64,000 nt of DNA from UMGS1649 sp045611765 (GCA_045611765.1 JAZKXT010000012.1:124001-188000); one strand, 5' to 3'; positions 33,741 to 43,155 are shown, numbered from the stretch's first letter. A program made the numbers and translations. Notes: generated by a model not told the origin, from the sequence alone.

Positions 33741-35561
33741 ATGTCAAAAGTAATAGGAATTGATTTAGGAACAACTAACTCATGTGTTGCCGTTATTGAA
33801 AACGGTGAACCAACAGTAATACCTAGTTCTGAAGGTGCAAGAACTACTCCATCTATAGTAGGATTTGCAAAGAACGGAGAAAGATTAGTAGGTCAAGTAG
33901 CTAAACGTCAAGCGGTTACTAATCACGATAGAACAGTAGTATCTATAAAAAGAGATATGGGTACAAATAAAAAAGTTAAAATAGACGATAAAGATTATTC
34001 AGCACCAGAAGTAAGTGCTATGATACTTCAAAAAATGAAAGCAGACGCTGAAGCTTTCACTGGTGAAACAATAACTCAAGCAGTTATAACTGTACCAGCA
34101 TATTTCAGTGACTCTCAAAGACAAGCAACTAAAGACGCTGGTAAAATAGCTGGTCTTGAAGTTTTAAGAATTATAAACGAACCAACAGCTGCAGCTCTTG
34201 CTTACGGTCTAGATAAAGACAAAGATCAAAAGATAATGGTATATGACCTAGGTGGTGGAACATTCGATGTATCTATACTAGATATTGGTGATGGCGTATT
34301 TGAAGTTCTTGCTACAGCAGGAAACAATAAACTTGGTGGCGATGATTTTGACCAAAGAATTATAGATTTCTTAGTATCTGAATTTAAGAAAGATGCAGGA
34401 ATAGATTTAAGTGCGGATTCTATGGCAATGCAAAGATTAAAAGAAGCCGCAGAAAAAGCTAAAATAGAGCTTTCTTCAACAGCTACAGCAAATATTAACC
34501 TGCCATTTATCACAGCTGATTCAACAGGGCCAAAACATTTAGATATTACTTTATCTAGAGCTAAATTCGAAGAATTGGTATCTGATCTAGTAGAATCTAC
34601 AGTAGGACCAGTTAATCAAGCTATGAAAGATTCTGGTATGACATTTGACAAATTAGACAAAATACTTCTAGTTGGTGGTTCTACAAGAATACCTTTAGTT
34701 CAAGAAACAGTTAAAAGACTTACTAACAAAGAACCATATAAAGGAATTAACCCAGATGAATGTGTTGCAATAGGTGCAGCAATTCAAGCAGGTGTGTTAA
34801 CAGGAGACGTTAAAGGTCTAGTTCTTCTAGATGTAACACCATTATCTTTAGGTATTGAAACTTATGGTGGAGTATTTACAAAACTTATTGAAAGAAATAC
34901 TACAATACCAACAAAGAAATCTCAAATATTCAGTACAGCTGCTGATGGTCAAACATCTGTTGAAGTACATGTTCTTCAAGGTGAAAGAGAAATAGCTGCA
35001 TACAACAAAACTTTAGGAAGATTCAGCCTAACAGGAATACCACCAGCACCAAGGGGAGTACCTCAAATAGAAGTATCTTTCGATATTGATGCAAACGGTA
35101 TCGTTCACGTAACAGCGAAAGATATGGCTACAAATAATGAGCAAAAAATAGCTATAACAGCATCTTCAAACCTATCTGAAGAAGAAATTGAAAAAGCTGT
35201 TAAAGAAGCAGAAGCTCATGCTGCTGAAGATAAAAAGAGAAAAGAAGAAGTTGAAGTTAGAAATAACGCAGATTCTCTTGTGTATAACACTGAAAAGACA
35301 TTAAAAGAACTTGAAGGTAAAATTTCTGACGATGAAAAGGCTAAAGTAGAAGCTGAACTAGACGCTGTTAAGAAATCATTAGAAGGAACAGATACTGAAG
35401 CTATTAAATCCGCTACAGAAAAATTAACCCAAGTATTCTATGAAATATCTCAAAAGTTATATGCTGAAGCAAGTAAACAAGCTGAAGCAAATGGTGAAGC
35501 TACAGAAGATGTAGTACATGATGCAGATTACAAAGTAGAAGACGAATCTGACAACAAATAA
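33741..35561 (+). CDS. dnaK: Molecular chaperone DnaK (Hsp70)
   Basis: 606 residues: ATPase domain starting MSKVIGIDLGTTNSCVAVIE, with VYDLGGGTFDVSILD and VGGSTRIPLVQ; substrate-binding domain with DVTPLSLGIET; lid ending in an acidic tail. The length is typical of Gram-positive DnaK, including the shorter ATPase lobe. GGAGG precedes the ATG. Controlled by HrcA/CIRCE with grpE and dnaJ. Confidence 0.98.
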   Translation: MSKVIGIDLGTTNSCVAVIENGEPTVIPSSEGARTTPSIVGFAKNGERLVGQVAKRQAVTNHDRTVVSIKRDMGTNKKVKIDDKDYSAPEVSAMILQKMKADAEAFTGETITQAVITVPAYFSDSQRQATKDAGKIAGLEVLRIINEPTAAALAYGLDKDKDQKIMVYDLGGGTFDVSILDIGDGVFEVLATAGNNKLGGDDFDQRIIDFLVSEFKKDAGIDLSADSMAMQRLKEAAEKAKIELSSTATANINLPFITADSTGPKHLDITLSRAKFEELVSDLVESTVGPVNQAMKDSGMTFDKLDKILLVGGSTRIPLVQETVKRLTNKEPYKGINPDECVAIGAAIQAGVLTGDVKGLVLLDVTPLSLGIETYGGVFTKLIERNTTIPTKKSQIFSTAADGQTSVEVHVLQGEREIAAYNKTLGRFSLTGIPPAPRGVPQIEVSFDIDANGIVHVTAKDMATNNEQKIAITASSNLSEEEIEKAVKEAEAHAAEDKKRKEEVEVRNNADSLVYNTEKTLKELEGKISDDEKAKVEAELDAVKKSLEGTDTEAIKSATEKLTQVFYEISQKLYAEASKQAEANGEATEDVVHDADYKVEDESDNK

Positions 35562-35581
35562 TTATGACAAAATAATGTGGC

Positions 35582-35629
35582 ACGGAAACGGAAAATGAGT
35601 TCGAGTTGAATTTGCTTTTCCGTTTCTGT
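35582..35629 (+). repeat. Hairpin in the dnaK-dnaJ spacer
   Basis: ACGGAAACGGAAAA (35582-35595) and TTTTCCGTTTCTGT (35616-35629) form a 14-bp stem with one G-U pair and 20-nt loop. No U tract follows, so partial attenuation or mRNA processing is more likely than termination. Confidence 0.55.
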
Positions 35630-35646
35630 ACTAGAAAGGAATTTAA

Positions 35647-36789
35647 ATGGCAGGGAAAGATTATTATGAGGTGCTTGGAGTTTCCAAGACAGCAACTGCT
35701 GATGAAATAAAGAAAGCATATAGGCAGAAATCTAAACAATATCACCCGGATCTAAACAAAGGCAACGAAAAAGAAGCTGAAACTAAATTTAAAGAAGTTT
35801 CAGAAGCCTATAGTGTACTTTCAGATGAGACTAAAAGAGCTCAGTATGATAGATTTGGAGCAGATGCAGTAAATGGAAATGGCTATAGTGGCTTTGGCGG
35901 ATATGGTGCTAGCGGTTTTGATTTTAGTGGATTTTCAGGCGGTTTTGACATAGACCTTGAAGATATTTTAGGAAGTATGTTTGGTGGCGGCTTTAGTGGC
36001 TTTAAGCAAAGCACAAAAAATGGCCCAATAAAAGGTACAGACTTAAGATATAATATGAAGCTTACCTTCGAAGAAGCAGTATTTGGTGTAAAAAAAGAAA
36101 TATCTATTACTCGTAATGAGAAATGTACTTCGTGTCACGGAACAGGCTCGAAAAACGGGGCAGCCACAGTTGAATGCGATAAATGTCATGGTGTAGGTAA
36201 AATACAAGCAGTACAAAATACAATAATGGGAACATTTAGTACAGTACGTGTTTGTGACAAATGTAACGGTGAAGGTAAGATTATAAAAGAACCATGTGAA
36301 ATTTGTGGTGGAACTGGTAGTACGCAAAAAGCTAAAAAGATAGAAATAAATATACCAGCTGGAATTGATGATGGTCAGGCAATATCTTTATCTGGTCAAG
36401 GTGACTCTGGTAAACGTGGTGGACCAAATGGTGACTTGTTTATAGTAGTGTCAGTCATTCCGCATAAAGTATTTACGAGAAAAGGCAAAAATATATATTT
36501 TACAACTAAAATACCTTTTGTAAAAGCGGTGCTTGGCGGCCCTATAAAAATACCAACGCTTGAAGGGGAAGAAACTTTTGACATACCGGAAGGAACACAA
36601 CCAGAAACAGTATTTACATTAAAAAATAAAGGGGTTCCATCAAGAACAGGTAGAGGAAATCTTGAATTTAAAGTGCAAATAGAGATACCTAAAAAGCTTT
36701 CAGACAAACAAAGGGAATTACTTGAACAATATGCCATTTCATGTAGTGAAGAAGTAGGCCCTAAAAAGAAAGGGTTCTTTGGGAAATAA
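35647..36789 (+). CDS. dnaJ: Chaperone DnaJ (Hsp40, type I)
   Basis: 380 residues: J domain with the HPD motif in YHPDLNKGN (about 31-40), Gly/Phe linker (about 75-120), zinc-finger domain with four CxxCxGxG-type repeats (CTSCHGTGSKNG, CDKCHGVGK, CDKCNGEGK, CEICGGTGS), and C-terminal substrate domain. AGAAAGG precedes the ATG. Last gene of the heat-shock operon. Confidence 0.97.
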   Translation: MAGKDYYEVLGVSKTATADEIKKAYRQKSKQYHPDLNKGNEKEAETKFKEVSEAYSVLSDETKRAQYDRFGADAVNGNGYSGFGGYGASGFDFSGFSGGFDIDLEDILGSMFGGGFSGFKQSTKNGPIKGTDLRYNMKLTFEEAVFGVKKEISITRNEKCTSCHGTGSKNGAATVECDKCHGVGKIQAVQNTIMGTFSTVRVCDKCNGEGKIIKEPCEICGGTGSTQKAKKIEINIPAGIDDGQAISLSGQGDSGKRGGPNGDLFIVVSVIPHKVFTRKGKNIYFTTKIPFVKAVLGGPIKIPTLEGEETFDIPEGTQPETVFTLKNKGVPSRTGRGNLEFKVQIEIPKKLSDKQRELLEQYAISCSEEVGPKKKGFFGK

Positions 36790-36790
36790 T

Positions 36791-36826
36791 AAATAATGGA
36801 GTAAGTAATGCTTACTTCCTTTATTT
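36791..36826 (+). terminator. Terminator of the heat-shock operon
   Basis: Imperfect stem around GGAGTAAG / CTTACTTCC followed by TTTATTTTTT. Confidence 0.65.
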
Positions 36827-36872
36827 TTTGTTTTGCGATTCTTTTAAGAAAAATAAAACACATTAAACCGTA

Positions 36873-36901
36873 TTGAAAAATGCGTCAAAATTATATATAA
36901 T
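36873..36901 (+). promoter_or_regulatory. Sigma-A promoter of rsmE
   Basis: TTGAAA at 36873-36878, 17-nt spacer, TATAAT at 36896-36901. Confidence 0.8.
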
Positions 36902-36919
36902 GTGTGTGGAGTGATTGGT

Positions 36920-37636
36920 ATGTCGAAAAGATTTATTGTAGAAGATAGCAATGTTATGGTAGAAGATAAGTATATTACTGTTAGAGGTGAAGAAGTACAT
37001 CATATAAATGTATTAAGATATAAAATAGGGGATACCGTGTATATAAATCAGTATGAAGTAAATATAACTAGCCTTGAAAAAGATATCCTTAAGGGAGATA
37101 TAACAGGGAAATTGCCATCAAAGGGTGAGCCTAGAGTGAATATAACATTAATTCAATCATATTTAAAATCAGATAAGATGGACTATGTTGTTCAAAAAGC
37201 AGTGGAACTTGGTGTTAAAGAAATAATTCCAGCAATAACTAAAAATACAATAGTAAAAATGGATGAAAAGGATAAAGTAAAAAAGGTCGAAAGGCTTTGT
37301 AAAATAGCTAAAGAGGCACTTGAGCAATGTGGAAGAACAGATACTGTAAATATTCAACCTGTGCAAAATATAGCTAATTTAGACCTTTCTCATTATGATA
37401 AAATACTAGTATGCCATGAAACAAGTACAGTTAGCTTAAAGGAAAAAATAAATAGCATAAAAGGAAGTAAGAATATAGCTGTTTTAGTTGGTCCAGAAGG
37501 TGGATTAGATGATTCTGAAGTAAATAAAATATTAGAAAATGCAAATGCAACAGATATATCTTTAGGTGAGAGAATATTAAGAGCGGAAACGGCAAGTTTA
37601 GCAATACTTAGTATACTAGGTTACGAGTTAGATTAA
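36920..37636 (+). CDS. rsmE: 16S rRNA m3U1498 methyltransferase
   Basis: SPOUT-fold enzyme methylating U1498 in 16S rRNA. The 238-residue product has an N-terminal PUA-like domain and the C-terminal knot motifs LVGPEGGLDDSEV and LGERILRAETASLAILSILG. In many Firmicutes it follows prmA, which is absent here; it has its own promoter. An in-frame ATG at 36902 directly abuts the -10 box, and GGAGTG at 36908 precedes ATG 36920, so 36920 is the start. Confidence 0.94.
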   Translation: MSKRFIVEDSNVMVEDKYITVRGEEVHHINVLRYKIGDTVYINQYEVNITSLEKDILKGDITGKLPSKGEPRVNITLIQSYLKSDKMDYVVQKAVELGVKEIIPAITKNTIVKMDEKDKVKKVERLCKIAKEALEQCGRTDTVNIQPVQNIANLDLSHYDKILVCHETSTVSLKEKINSIKGSKNIAVLVGPEGGLDDSEVNKILENANATDISLGERILRAETASLAILSILGYELD

Positions 37637-37655
37637 ATAATATATATAGTTTATG

Positions 37656-37681
37656 AAATACAGTTTAAACACTGTATTTTT
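37656..37681 (+). terminator. Terminator after rsmE
   Basis: AAATACAG, loop, CTGTATTT followed by T residues. Confidence 0.7.
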
Positions 37682-37730
37682 CTTGCTTTTTGTGGTACAA
37701 TATAGCCAGATTATATAAATGGAGAAATAA

Positions 37731-39359
37731 ATGGAGAAAAGATATATAAACGAAGCTAGATATAAAAAGGGGAGCGCTAGGAAGAGAAGAAGTGAATCAA
37801 CTGTAAAAAGCAATTTGGCTTCCAAAACCAATTCAGTGGTTAAAGTAAAAGAGAACGTTAGGCCTAACGCTAAGAAAGTAAAAAAACATAAAAAAGTAGT
37901 CAAGCAAAATAGCACGCTTAACATTGTTATATGTGTTACTTTGTTAATAATTATTGCTATAATTTCAAGAGCAATATTAAAAGATGAAAATGAACCGTTT
38001 ATACCGTTTTTTTATACTTCTGAATCTAATGATGAGACTATTAATATAGGCGTTATTACAGGGGATAGTTTGCTAAATAGTAACACTAAAAATTGCGTTA
38101 TAAATGAACTTAACAAGTATTCGAAGGATATGTTGCTAGAGATAAATGAAGATTACAGTATAACATATAAATGTATTTCAAATGTGATTAAAATTTCCAA
38201 TAAAGAATATCTTCTTATAAGAGATGAAAAGAGTAGTGTTACAGCAAGTGATATAAAAACGGAGCTAGATAATTATAGAAACAATAAAAATTCAGTATAT
38301 TACGATAAACTAAAAAGTATAGACAACATACAAATAGTGGATGAAAATAAACTAAATATTACGTTGAAATCTGAGATGCCGTATTTTATATACAATTTAG
38401 ATATATGTCTTACTACATCTAAAGATAAAACAAGCTATCTACAATCCAACTCATCAAGTGCTAGTTGTTTAGTATATATACGCCATGAAGATGCAAATAT
38501 GGAATTGCCTGCAAAGATAATTGTAAATAGATATAAAGATATGTATGAAGCTGTTGAGGCGTATAAGGCAAACAAGATAAATATTTTTGTAACTGATGCG
38601 GCGAATGTAGAAAACATTTTAGGTAAATATGATTATAATATAAAAGTATTTAGAAATGGAGAAACATTATTTTTGTTTGGTAATCCGGAATCTAAAATAT
38701 ATTCAAAACTAGAGGTGAGAAAAGCCATATCACATAGTTTAGATAGAGGAAGTATGATAAATGATGTATTAAATTCGAAGGGTGATACTATTGATTTACC
38801 GTATATATATAATGTTACAAAGTATAAATATGATGTTTATGCGGCAGAAAACTTACTTTTAACAAATGGATATAAAAAATCTAATAAAGTATATTATAAG
38901 ATGGAAGAGGGAAAAAAAATAACGTTAGAGTTGGATTTGCTTGTTAATAAACAAGATGAAACCAAAGTAAAAGTTGCGGAAAAAATAAAAAATAATTTGG
39001 GCGCTATAGGAATAAAAATAAATATAGAAAAATTAACAACAGAAAAAATAGAGAGTCGTATTAAAAAAGGGGATTATGATTTAATATTAGCAAGTGTAAA
39101 TTTAAATAATACACCAGATATATCATTTGTAGAGAAAAATTTATTTATAACAGATGATGTGCGTAAGGCACTCGAAAATATAAATAACTCAAGTCTAGTG
39201 AGTATAAGCAATAGATTGGCAGAACTGCAAAATGTATTATATAACGACGTATCGGCTATAGGTATATATAGTGATGTTTCGTATTTAGTGTATAGCAAGG
39301 ATATTGTAGGGATAGACAAAATAACTTACATGAATTTGTTTAATGGAATATTGAAATAG
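37731..39359 (+). CDS. Membrane-tethered solute-binding-protein-like protein (SBP_bac_5 type)
   Basis: 542 residues: a basic cytoplasmic N-terminus of about 62 residues (KKVKKHKKVVK), one membrane helix (about 63-82), and an extracytoplasmic domain resembling oligopeptide-binding proteins: TLKSEMPYFIYNLDICLTTS, VRKAISHSLDRGSMINDVLN (the family's RxAxxxAxDR motif), and KNNLGAIGIKINIEKL. There is no lipobox; typical relatives are lipoproteins. No ABC permease or ATPase is adjacent. Ligand unknown; it could be a sensor or scaffold. ATG follows GGAGA. Confidence 0.75.
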   Translation: MEKRYINEARYKKGSARKRRSESTVKSNLASKTNSVVKVKENVRPNAKKVKKHKKVVKQNSTLNIVICVTLLIIIAIISRAILKDENEPFIPFFYTSESNDETINIGVITGDSLLNSNTKNCVINELNKYSKDMLLEINEDYSITYKCISNVIKISNKEYLLIRDEKSSVTASDIKTELDNYRNNKNSVYYDKLKSIDNIQIVDENKLNITLKSEMPYFIYNLDICLTTSKDKTSYLQSNSSSASCLVYIRHEDANMELPAKIIVNRYKDMYEAVEAYKANKINIFVTDAANVENILGKYDYNIKVFRNGETLFLFGNPESKIYSKLEVRKAISHSLDRGSMINDVLNSKGDTIDLPYIYNVTKYKYDVYAAENLLLTNGYKKSNKVYYKMEEGKKITLELDLLVNKQDETKVKVAEKIKNNLGAIGIKINIEKLTTEKIESRIKKGDYDLILASVNLNNTPDISFVEKNLFITDDVRKALENINNSSLVSISNRLAELQNVLYNDVSAIGIYSDVSYLVYSKDIVGIDKITYMNLFNGILK

Positions 39360-39428
39360 GCAGCTATTGATATAGTTGCCTATTCTAATATTATTTATTA
39401 ATTTGAAATAAAATTTTGTCGTAAAATC

Positions 39429-39457
39429 TTGACACAACATAATATATATGTTATCAT
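39429..39457 (+). promoter_or_regulatory. Promoter of tRNA-Arg
   Basis: TTGACA at 39429-39434, 17-nt spacer, TATCAT at 39452-39457. Confidence 0.8.
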
Positions 39458-39474
39458 ATAAAAGTATTGAGCGT

Positions 39475-39551
<77 letters not shown>

Positions 39552-39557
39552 TATTAA

Positions 39558-39587
39558 GACACATAGTTTTAACTATGTGCCTTTTTT
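39558..39587 (+). terminator. Terminator after tRNA-Arg
   Basis: CACATAGTT, short loop, AACTATGTG, CC and six T residues. Confidence 0.85.
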
Positions 39588-39601
39588 CTGTATACTGGAG
39601 T

Positions 39602-39632
39602 AAATAAAAGAAACGCCAAGCATGACGTTTCT
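39602..39632 (-). terminator. Terminator of the stomatin gene
   Basis: On the minus strand AGAAACG, loop, CGTTTCT then TTTATTTA, just past the stop at 39640. Confidence 0.7.
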
Positions 39633-39639
39633 AATGATA

Positions 39640-40569
39640 CTATTTATCTTTCATAACTTCTTTAGCAGCGCCTAGTGCACCAAATGCTGAACTTACATCG
39701 AATGGAACGAACACTTTGTTTGCAGGTCCTTCAGCTATTTTTTCCATTGATTCTAAAGCTTTAATCGTAACAAGTTCTTTTGTAGGTTTAGCTTTAGTAA
39801 TAGCGCCATAAACCATTTCAATCTCTTGCGATTTAGCTTCAGCAATTTTCTTTATAGCTTCAGATGTACCTTCAGCTTCTAGTATTCTTGCTTCTCTTAA
39901 ACCTTGCGCGCGTCTAATACTTGCTTCGCGTTCAGCTTCAGCTTCAAGTATTTGAGCTTGTTTTTTACCTTCAGCGTGAGTTATATCTGCTTGACGATTA
40001 CCTTCAGCTTCAAGTATGATTGCTCTTTTATTTCTTTCAGCATTCATTTGTTTTTCCATTGCATCACGAATATCTTTTGGTGGATTAATATCTTTAATTT
40101 CCACTCTGTCTACTTTACAACCCCATTTGTCTGTTGCTTCATCAAGAACTTCACGAAGTTGTATGTTTATCATATCACGTGAACTAAATGTACTATCCAA
40201 ATCCATTTTACCAACTATATCACGAATAGTTGTAATTGCAAGGTATGCGATACCTTTTTGTAAGTTTTCTATTTCATAAACAGATTTTACTGGATCCATT
40301 ATTTGAAAGAAAACAACTGTGTCTATTGTTATAGTAACGTTATCTTTTGTTATAACTCCTTGTGGTGGCACATCCATTGTTTGTTGCTTCATGTTAACTA
40401 TTGCTCTTACTCTATCTATAAAAGGTAGAATGATGTTAAGTCCGGCATCAGCAACTTTGTGGAATTTACCAAATCTTTCTATAACATAAACTTCTGCTTG
40501 TCTTACGACTTTAATTGAGAATGCGGCTATTACAAATATAATAACCAAAGGTATAAAGAATAATTCCAT
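39640..40569 (-). CDS. SPFH/stomatin-family membrane protein (QmcA-like)
   Basis: 309 residues: N-terminal membrane helix (about 3-20), SPFH domain (about 22-185) starting AEVYVIERFGKFHKVADAGL, and a long Ala/Glu/Lys coiled coil with EAEAEREASIRRAQGLREAR (about 200-260). Such proteins form oligomeric rings organising membrane microdomains. It is encoded 11 nt after an NfeD-type gene, its usual partner. The minus-strand ATG has GGAGG. Confidence 0.9.
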   Translation of the reverse strand: MELFFIPLVIIFVIAAFSIKVVRQAEVYVIERFGKFHKVADAGLNIILPFIDRVRAIVNMKQQTMDVPPQGVITKDNVTITIDTVVFFQIMDPVKSVYEIENLQKGIAYLAITTIRDIVGKMDLDSTFSSRDMINIQLREVLDEATDKWGCKVDRVEIKDINPPKDIRDAMEKQMNAERNKRAIILEAEGNRQADITHAEGKKQAQILEAEAEREASIRRAQGLREARILEAEGTSEAIKKIAEAKSQEIEMVYGAITKAKPTKELVTIKALESMEKIAEGPANKVFVPFDVSSAFGALGAAKEVMKDK

Positions 40570-40580
40570 ATATTTCCCTC

Positions 40581-41015
40581 CTATTCTGAAATTTCTTTAA
40601 CAACAAGTTTTACTCCGGATATTGCAACAACAGTTATTTTACTGTCTCTTGCAATAATTGTGTCATCTTCACATATAGCTGACCAAATTTCGCCAGCAAC
40701 TTTTACTTGACCCAAATGACTATCTCCACAAATTTCTTTTAGCACAATACCACTTTTGCCTATTAAAGCGTTGGAGTTCATGGCGACATCACGAGTCTTG
40801 AAAAGTTTTGCTACAATAGGGCGGATAAACAGTATCATAAGAGCAGTAGTAACTGCGAATATAACACATTGTACTGTTGTGCTTGCTCCTAAAATGGCAG
40901 CTATAAATGCGAAAAATGCACCAACACCAGGGAAAAACATTAAAAAACTTACGGTGAATATCTCGGTAATGAGGCATAATCCACACAAAATCAACCACAT
41001 AGTAGATAATGACAT
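40581..41015 (-). CDS. NfeD-family membrane protein (short form)
   Basis: 144 residues: N-terminal hydrophobic block with about three helices (WLILCGLCLITEIFTVSFLM..., to about residue 65) then a C-terminal OB-fold (GKSGIVLKEICGD, GQVKVAGEIWSA, KITVVAISGVKLVVK). This is the short NfeD form lacking the ClpP-like protease domain. It is first in an operon with the stomatin gene; AGGAGG precedes the ATG. Confidence 0.9.
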   Translation of the reverse strand: MSLSTMWLILCGLCLITEIFTVSFLMFFPGVGAFFAFIAAILGASTTVQCVIFAVTTALMILFIRPIVAKLFKTRDVAMNSNALIGKSGIVLKEICGDSHLGQVKVAGEIWSAICEDDTIIARDSKITVVAISGVKLVVKEISE

Positions 41016-41087
41016 ATTATGTTCCTCCTTATTATATAAAAATTATACAATAGAATAGTAAAAAAGCAAAGACTTTTAGCAAAAATA

Positions 41088-41116
41088 TTGTATATTTTTA
41101 AATTTAAATGTATAAT
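41088..41116 (+). promoter_or_regulatory. Sigma-A promoter of the GH18/pilin operon
   Basis: TTGTAT at 41088-41093, 17-nt spacer, TATAAT at 41111-41116. The predicted start, about 41122-41124, coincides with ATG 41123. Confidence 0.7.
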
Positions 41117-41122
41117 TTGGAT

Positions 41123-42691
41123 ATGAAAAAGGTAATAAAAAGCAAAGTAATAGATGTATTAAGAAAATATAAATATTATATATTTCTTACGTTAATAATA
41201 TTTATATTATTTTCTGTGTCTAAATATTCTAGTGTAGGCAAAGAATATGAGTTGTATATAAATGATATTAAAGTTACTGCAAATAATGATATATATACAT
41301 ATAACGAAGAAGTATATCTACATATAGATGATTTAACACATATTTTTAGTGATAATATATATTATGAAAAACTATCTGGCAAATTAATTATAACAACATA
41401 TGATAAGGTGCATAAATATGCGGTATATGGTAGTGAATATATAATAGAAAATAATAATGCTAAGTATTGCAATATTCAACATTTTATGACAGAATTAGAA
41501 TATAACGTAATAGAGAATAAAAACAAGATATATATTGTTTCTGGCCAAAATGTAGAGGGAACTGTATTAAAGAATAGAACAGAAATTTACGATAAAACAA
41601 ACAATAATGTTATTTGTCATTTGGAAAAAGACAGTATTGTTAATGTGTATAATTCAGAAAACAATTTAAATAAAGACAAAATGTTAACAGTTGAAGCAAT
41701 AGTTGATGGCACAAAGTATTATGGATATGTTTTGAGTAAAAACATTGAGTATCAAAAGCCTCAACAAAAAGCTGAGAAGAACAATAATAAAGTTATAATA
41801 GTTAAAGCAGAAGAAAAATTGGCGACAAACGATTTATCTAATGTAGACATGGTTGCCATTAGTTTGTATAGACTTTCGGGTGAGAGAAATTTAGTTAAGC
41901 TAGATAACACGTATAATATACCTAAAAATAAAAAAGTGTTAGTTACAATAAATAATGGTCAAAAGTCTAGTAATTACGACAAAAATATTATTTCTAGAAT
42001 GCTTGGCAGCGAAGCCAACAGAAATGAGATTGTTGTTCAAATAATGGAGTTGGTAAAGCTATATGAGGGAATAAACCTAGATTTTAGCAATTTCAAAGTT
42101 ACAGATAAAGAAAATTACACTCAGTTCATAAAAGAACTTGCAGCGTCTTTACATGCAATAAATAAAATATTGGTAGTTAACGTGCCAAGTATTCAGTATA
42201 TTGATTGCGAGCAGGTAGCTAAAGTAGTGGATTATCTTGTTATACAACCATATAATGAGAGGACTCAGGCTTCAAAAATAAGCGGACCAATATCTTCAAT
42301 AAAATATGTTGAAGATTGGATACAAAATATTATAAATGAAAAAGTAGATTCTAACAAAATTATTTTAGAGGTGCCAGCTTATACAATATTATGGACTGAA
42401 AGAAACGGTACCGTAATTAATGCGGAGCAATATACAATGAAGACTATGCTGGAATATTTAAAAGCAAATAATATTCAAATGAGCAGGGATAACTCATCAA
42501 AGCAAAACCATATGATTTACACAAAGGGAATAACAACATATAAAATGTGGTTAGAGGACGAGTATAGTATTATAGAGAAAACCAAACTAGCAAGTAAATA
42601 CAATTTAGTAGGCATTTCTTTATATAAAAGCGGTATGGAACAAGATTTTATATATGGTAAAATAGAGTTGGAGTTAAATAAAACAAAGTAG
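41123..42691 (+). CDS. GH18-family protein with N-terminal anchor, likely catalytically inactive
   Basis: 522 residues. Order: N-terminal membrane helix (about 15-33), a Cu-amine-oxidase-N-like/stalk domain (about 42-125), an SH3-like domain (about 135-205), and a GH18 TIM barrel (about 225-515) of the YaaH/SleL type (VDMVAISLY, YEGINLDFSNF, VVDYLVIQPYNE, EVPAYTILWTE, LVGISLYKSG). The catalytic motif usually ends in Glu (as in VNIDFE); here the position is Ser (codon 42086-42088), so hydrolysis is unlikely and glycan binding more plausible. An ATG at 41108 overlaps the -10 box, so 41123 is taken; it may be leaderless. It leads an operon with two pilin-like genes. Confidence 0.85.
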   Translation: MKKVIKSKVIDVLRKYKYYIFLTLIIFILFSVSKYSSVGKEYELYINDIKVTANNDIYTYNEEVYLHIDDLTHIFSDNIYYEKLSGKLIITTYDKVHKYAVYGSEYIIENNNAKYCNIQHFMTELEYNVIENKNKIYIVSGQNVEGTVLKNRTEIYDKTNNNVICHLEKDSIVNVYNSENNLNKDKMLTVEAIVDGTKYYGYVLSKNIEYQKPQQKAEKNNNKVIIVKAEEKLATNDLSNVDMVAISLYRLSGERNLVKLDNTYNIPKNKKVLVTINNGQKSSNYDKNIISRMLGSEANRNEIVVQIMELVKLYEGINLDFSNFKVTDKENYTQFIKELAASLHAINKILVVNVPSIQYIDCEQVAKVVDYLVIQPYNERTQASKISGPISSIKYVEDWIQNIINEKVDSNKIILEVPAYTILWTERNGTVINAEQYTMKTMLEYLKANNIQMSRDNSSKQNHMIYTKGITTYKMWLEDEYSIIEKTKLASKYNLVGISLYKSGMEQDFIYGKIELELNKTK

Positions 42692-42700
42692 GAGGTAAAT

Positions 42701-43153
42701 GTGAAAAAAGGAATATCTTTAGTAGAAATAGTAATCACGGTAGTACTATTAACCATTTTAGCTGGAGTTATTATATTTAGTTCTACAGATACAATTGAGG
42801 GAGTAGATAAATCTAAACTTAAGATGGATATAGCTCAGATAGAAGCTTTAATGAATACGTATAATATCCGAAAAAACGGCAACATTCAATTTGAGACTGT
42901 AAAATTTGTAACCTCAAACCTTTCTGCGGAAGAACTAAATCAATTTGATGGTGAGACAATTACAGCAAACAGCATAACACTATATGTTGTAGATTTAGCT
43001 GAAATTGATGTTGATGAAGTTAGTTATGGCAATTTAAAACTCGGACAAGATGACAGATATTTATATTCTCAGACAACTGGGAAGGTATATTATGAAAAAG
43101 GATTAGAGATAGATAATATTAGATATTACTATGTAACAAATGGAGATAGATAG
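42701..43153 (+). CDS. Type IV pilin-like protein
   Basis: 150 residues, GTG start with AGGAGG at 42690-42695 overlapping the upstream stop. The N-terminus is a class III-like prepilin signal: short basic KKG, then ISLVEIVITVVLLTILAGVI with Glu at +5, followed by a beta-rich head ending in DRYLYSQTTGKVYYEKGLEI. A prepilin peptidase would cut after the Gly. It is homologous along its length to the first 150 residues of the next protein. No pilus assembly ATPase is in this window. Confidence 0.82.
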   Translation: MKKGISLVEIVITVVLLTILAGVIIFSSTDTIEGVDKSKLKMDIAQIEALMNTYNIRKNGNIQFETVKFVTSNLSAEELNQFDGETITANSITLYVVDLAEIDVDEVSYGNLKLGQDDRYLYSQTTGKVYYEKGLEIDNIRYYYVTNGDR

Positions 43154-43155
43154 TT

